A model generated the notes under the pieces. That model saw only the letters and a program-made list of their open reading frames with translations, was not told the DNA's origin and searched no databases. This document shows, one piece after another, positions 5,766-7,222 of a stretch of 7,222 nucleotides of DNA. This DNA is from DAOUAJ01 sp034433615 (GTDB lineage Bacteria > Chloroflexota > Anaerolineae > DUEN01), in NCBI GenBank assembly GCA_034433615.1, contig DAOUAJ010000280.1, forward strand, positions 1 to 7,222, given 5' to 3'. How positions within the stretch are numbered: the first letter of the stretch is position 1; every line of letters starts with the position of its first letter. The translations under genes were made by a program, and so were the position numbers.

Positions 5766-5777
5766 GCCCATATGGGC
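5766..5777. promoter_or_regulatory. 12-bp perfect palindrome upstream of the PepSY gene
   Basis: GCCCATATGGGC is a perfect palindrome centred 34 bp upstream of the ATG at 5737, between the ribosome site and a weak candidate -10 (GATAAA, 5789-5784). This places it close to the likely transcription start, a usual position for a repressor site. The binding protein is unknown; it does not match a metal-regulator operator that I can name. Confidence 0.4.
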
Positions 5778-5827
5778 TAAATGTTTATCAGTCCTCACGA
5801 ACCCTCAGCAGGATTATCGCGGGGGTG

Positions 5828-5871
5828 TGTGAAGAAGTTGTGAAGGCGTTATAGGGAGGTTATGAAGACTC
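5828..5871. promoter_or_regulatory. 11-bp-phased direct repeats, candidate response-regulator box
   Basis: TGTGAAG occurs at 5828-5834 and 5839-5845, with the phase continuing as TATAGGG (5850) and TATGAAG (5861), that is four units of exactly 11 bp, of which the first, second and fourth are good. On the minus strand the core is CTTCACA, four bases, CTTCACA, the geometry of OmpR/PhoB-family sites (compare the actinobacterial PHO box with GTTCACC repeats). It lies upstream of the poor promoter region of the PepSY gene and ahead of the divergent kinase, so a regulator bound here could control either. Confidence 0.45.
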
Positions 5872-5975
5872 TGAGGATGAGGTTGGTAGTTACGGGGATT
5901 GGTGGTATCATACTGCTGAGTTCAATCCAGGGGGACGGCAGGGATGACAAGGGCAAATATGACCGCCGGCAGTGA
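5862..5975 (+). CDS. Possible small leader ORF of 37 codons before the second kinase
   Basis: ATG at 5862 is preceded by AGGGAGGTT, a good ribosome core but only two bases from the ATG. It encodes MKTLRMRLVVTGIGGIILLSS and a polar tail, ending in TGA at 5973-5975. The N-terminus has basic residues followed by a hydrophobic run, like a short signal or membrane anchor. It overlaps the start of the kinase gene by 32 bases in another frame, so its translation could affect the kinase. A candidate promoter lies inside it, which would exclude it from that transcript. It may simply be chance. Confidence 0.3.
   Translation: MKTLRMRLVVTGIGGIILLSSIQGDGRDDKGKYDRRQ
5883..5911 (+). promoter_or_regulatory. 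Candidate promoter of the second kinase gene
   Basis: TTGGTA (5883-5888; four of six matches), a 17-base spacer and TATCAT (5906-5911; five of six matches) preceded by TGG, giving an extended -10. Transcription would begin near 5918, about 26 bases before the kinase ATG. Plausible but not strong. Confidence 0.4.
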
Positions 5976-7222
5976 TCTGGCCTATCTGCGGAAGGAGTCC
6001 TTCCACACAATCCTCGCCCTTGCTGCGGGGGCCTTATACCTGTGGGGCGGGGTGCTCTTCGCGAAACACATTCCGTTCGGCGCCTTCTGGCTGGGTCCGA
6101 TTCTGGCAACCATGGGCCTGGTCGCAGGGTTCATGCTCCACGAGGACAGGCTATCCCTGGCAGCAACGATCGTCATTGCGAGCGTAGCCCTGGCCGAGCT
6201 ACACGCGATTTGGCTGACCGGCGTCGAGATCGCCCCCTACATGCTGGCCATCGTCGTCAGCCTGACCGGCCTGCTGTTCAACCTGCGAACTGTGATCGGG
6301 GTGACCCTGGCCTGTGGCAGCCTGGTAATCGCCATCGGCTCCCTGCGCTTTGGCTACTCCCCCTTCTCAGTTCAATTGCTGAGTCCAGTGTTGGTGATCA
6401 GCACGGTCGGCATCCTGTCTGCCGTCTCAGTTCGCAACCTGTACCTGGCACTGTACTGGGCCTGGGATCGGGCCATGGCTGCACAGCACAACCAAGAGGA
6501 GCTGCGCGATCGTCAGGAGCAGTTGTCTCGCACCTTGAAAGCATTGGACGAGGCCTGCCGCCGGTTGCAGCACTTGAACTACGAGCTGGCGCAGGCACGA
6601 GAGGCCGCCGAGGAGGCCCGGCTCGTCAAGCAGCAATTTGTGACCAACATTAGCCACGAGCTACGCACCCCTCTCAACGTGATCGTGGCCTTCAGCGAGA
6701 TGATGTATCTATCGCCGGAAAGCTACGGCGGCGTTCCGCTGCCCCCGGAATATCGGGGCGATGTCCGCGAGATTTACCGCAGTGGCCAGCACTTGCTGCG
6801 GCTTGTGGACGATGTGCTGGATCTGTCGCAGATCGAGGCCAGGCGGATGCAGATTCACCTGGAGCCGGCCAGCTTACGCGAGGTGATCACCGAGGCGCTT
6901 GACATCATCCGTCCCCTGGTGCGGGGCAAGAAGATCGAGCTGCGAGCCGAGCTACCTGTAAACCTGCCCCCGGTGTGGATGGATCGCGCCCGGGTGCGGC
7001 AGGTGCTGCTCAACCTGCTGAACAATGCCCGGCGCTTCACTGAGCGCGGCAGCATCACGGTGCACGCCGCCCTGGAGGAAGGGCAAGTGAGGGTGACCGT
7101 GGCCGACACGGGGATCGGGATCGCGCCCAAGGATCATGACAGGATTTTTGAGGAGTTCCGCCAGCTCGATGGCTCCATCACCCGACGACAAGATGGCAGC
7201 GGGCTGGGGCTGGCCATCAGCA
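5944..7222 (+). CDS. Multi-span membrane histidine kinase, C-terminus cut by right edge
   Basis: 426 residues are visible and the frame is open to the window end. The ATG at 5944 follows AGGGGGA by eight bases; ATG at 5959 with AAGGG is a fair alternative. Residues about 20-165 hold roughly six hydrophobic segments (about 21-40, 46-65, 70-90, 97-113, 115-133, 143-163) with very short loops, so any signal is likely sensed within the membrane or at its surface. A coiled coil follows at about 175-230. The HisKA H-box NISHELRTPLN has phospho-accepting His238. The ATPase domain shows N-box NLLNNARRF (key Asn361), G1 DTGIGIAP at 388-395, the F-box region IFEEFRQLD and G2 GSGLGL at 418-423, all intact. 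A receiver or other C-terminal domain could follow outside the window. I do not recognise the membrane sensor domain. It is transcribed divergently from the PepSY gene and no partner regulator is visible beside it. Confidence 0.92.
   Translation, partial: MTRANMTAGSDLAYLRKESFHTILALAAGALYLWGGVLFAKHIPFGAFWLGPILATMGLVAGFMLHEDRLSLAATIVIASVALAELHAIWLTGVEIAPYMLAIVVSLTGLLFNLRTVIGVTLACGSLVIAIGSLRFGYSPFSVQLLSPVLVISTVGILSAVSVRNLYLALYWAWDRAMAAQHNQEELRDRQEQLSRTLKALDEACRRLQHLNYELAQAREAAEEARLVKQQFVTNISHELRTPLNVIVAFSEMMYLSPESYGGVPLPPEYRGDVREIYRSGQHLLRLVDDVLDLSQIEARRMQIHLEPASLREVITEALDIIRPLVRGKKIELRAELPVNLPPVWMDRARVRQVLLNLLNNARRFTERGSITVHAALEEGQVRVTVADTGIGIAPKDHDRIFEEFRQLDGSITRRQDGSGLGLAIS

Noticed and set aside
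4682..5854. Plus-strand open frame of 390 codons
   Set aside because: It is antisense to the PepSY gene. Its His/Pro-rich sequence is the complement of Met/Gly codons, and the minus strand has the signal peptide and ribosome site.
6042..6653. Plus-strand open frame of 203 codons within the second kinase
   Set aside because: It is a shifted-frame shadow of the kinase, which has intact H, N, G1 and G2 motifs in its own frame.

Overview
The window reads as an ordinary stretch of bacterial chromosome, moderately GC-rich and densely coding. My best guess is a Chloroflexota-like organism. This is inference from the style of SecD/SecF and of the sensor kinases, TTG starts, degenerate short-repeat spacers and a possible Uma2-type remnant; no marker gene settles it.

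Layout from left to right: (1) 1-507, the N-terminal part of secF on the minus strand, running off the left edge. (2) 522-2069, secD, minus strand, 14 bp upstream of secF and co-transcribed from a perfect-consensus extended -10 promoter at 2150-2178. SecD carries an unusual ten-copy Thr-rich hexapeptide repeat. (3) 2070-2489, a 420-bp spacer with that promoter, two hairpins sharing a CTCTCAG core, and a short, probably decayed coding remnant. (4) 2490-4734, a two-component operon on the minus strand: an OmpR/PhoB-type response regulator followed, with an 11-bp overlap, by a HAMP histidine kinase. The kinase's extracytoplasmic loop contains a striking Met-rich stretch. (5) 4735-4912, a spacer holding the operon promoter, a stem-loop terminator and a heptanucleotide array. 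(6) 4913-5737, a secreted Met/Gly/Trp-rich protein with two PepSY-like domains, minus strand. (7) 5738-5943, a divergent control region with an 11-bp-phased direct repeat of the kind bound by OmpR/PhoB regulators, a 12-bp palindrome and a possible leader ORF. (8) 5944 to the right edge, a second, multi-span membrane histidine kinase on the plus strand, cut by the window end before its C-terminus.

The most interesting reading is that items 4 to 8 form one locus. The sensor kinase loop and the neighbouring exported PepSY protein share the same Met-Met-Gly-rich composition. Such segments are typical of Cu(I)/Ag(I) binding outside the cytoplasm. A phased direct repeat suited to the regulator sits just upstream of the exported protein. 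No copper ATPase, RND pump or multicopper oxidase is visible, so a metal-responsive function is inferred, not shown. The secDF part is a housekeeping protein-export operon and has no evident functional link.
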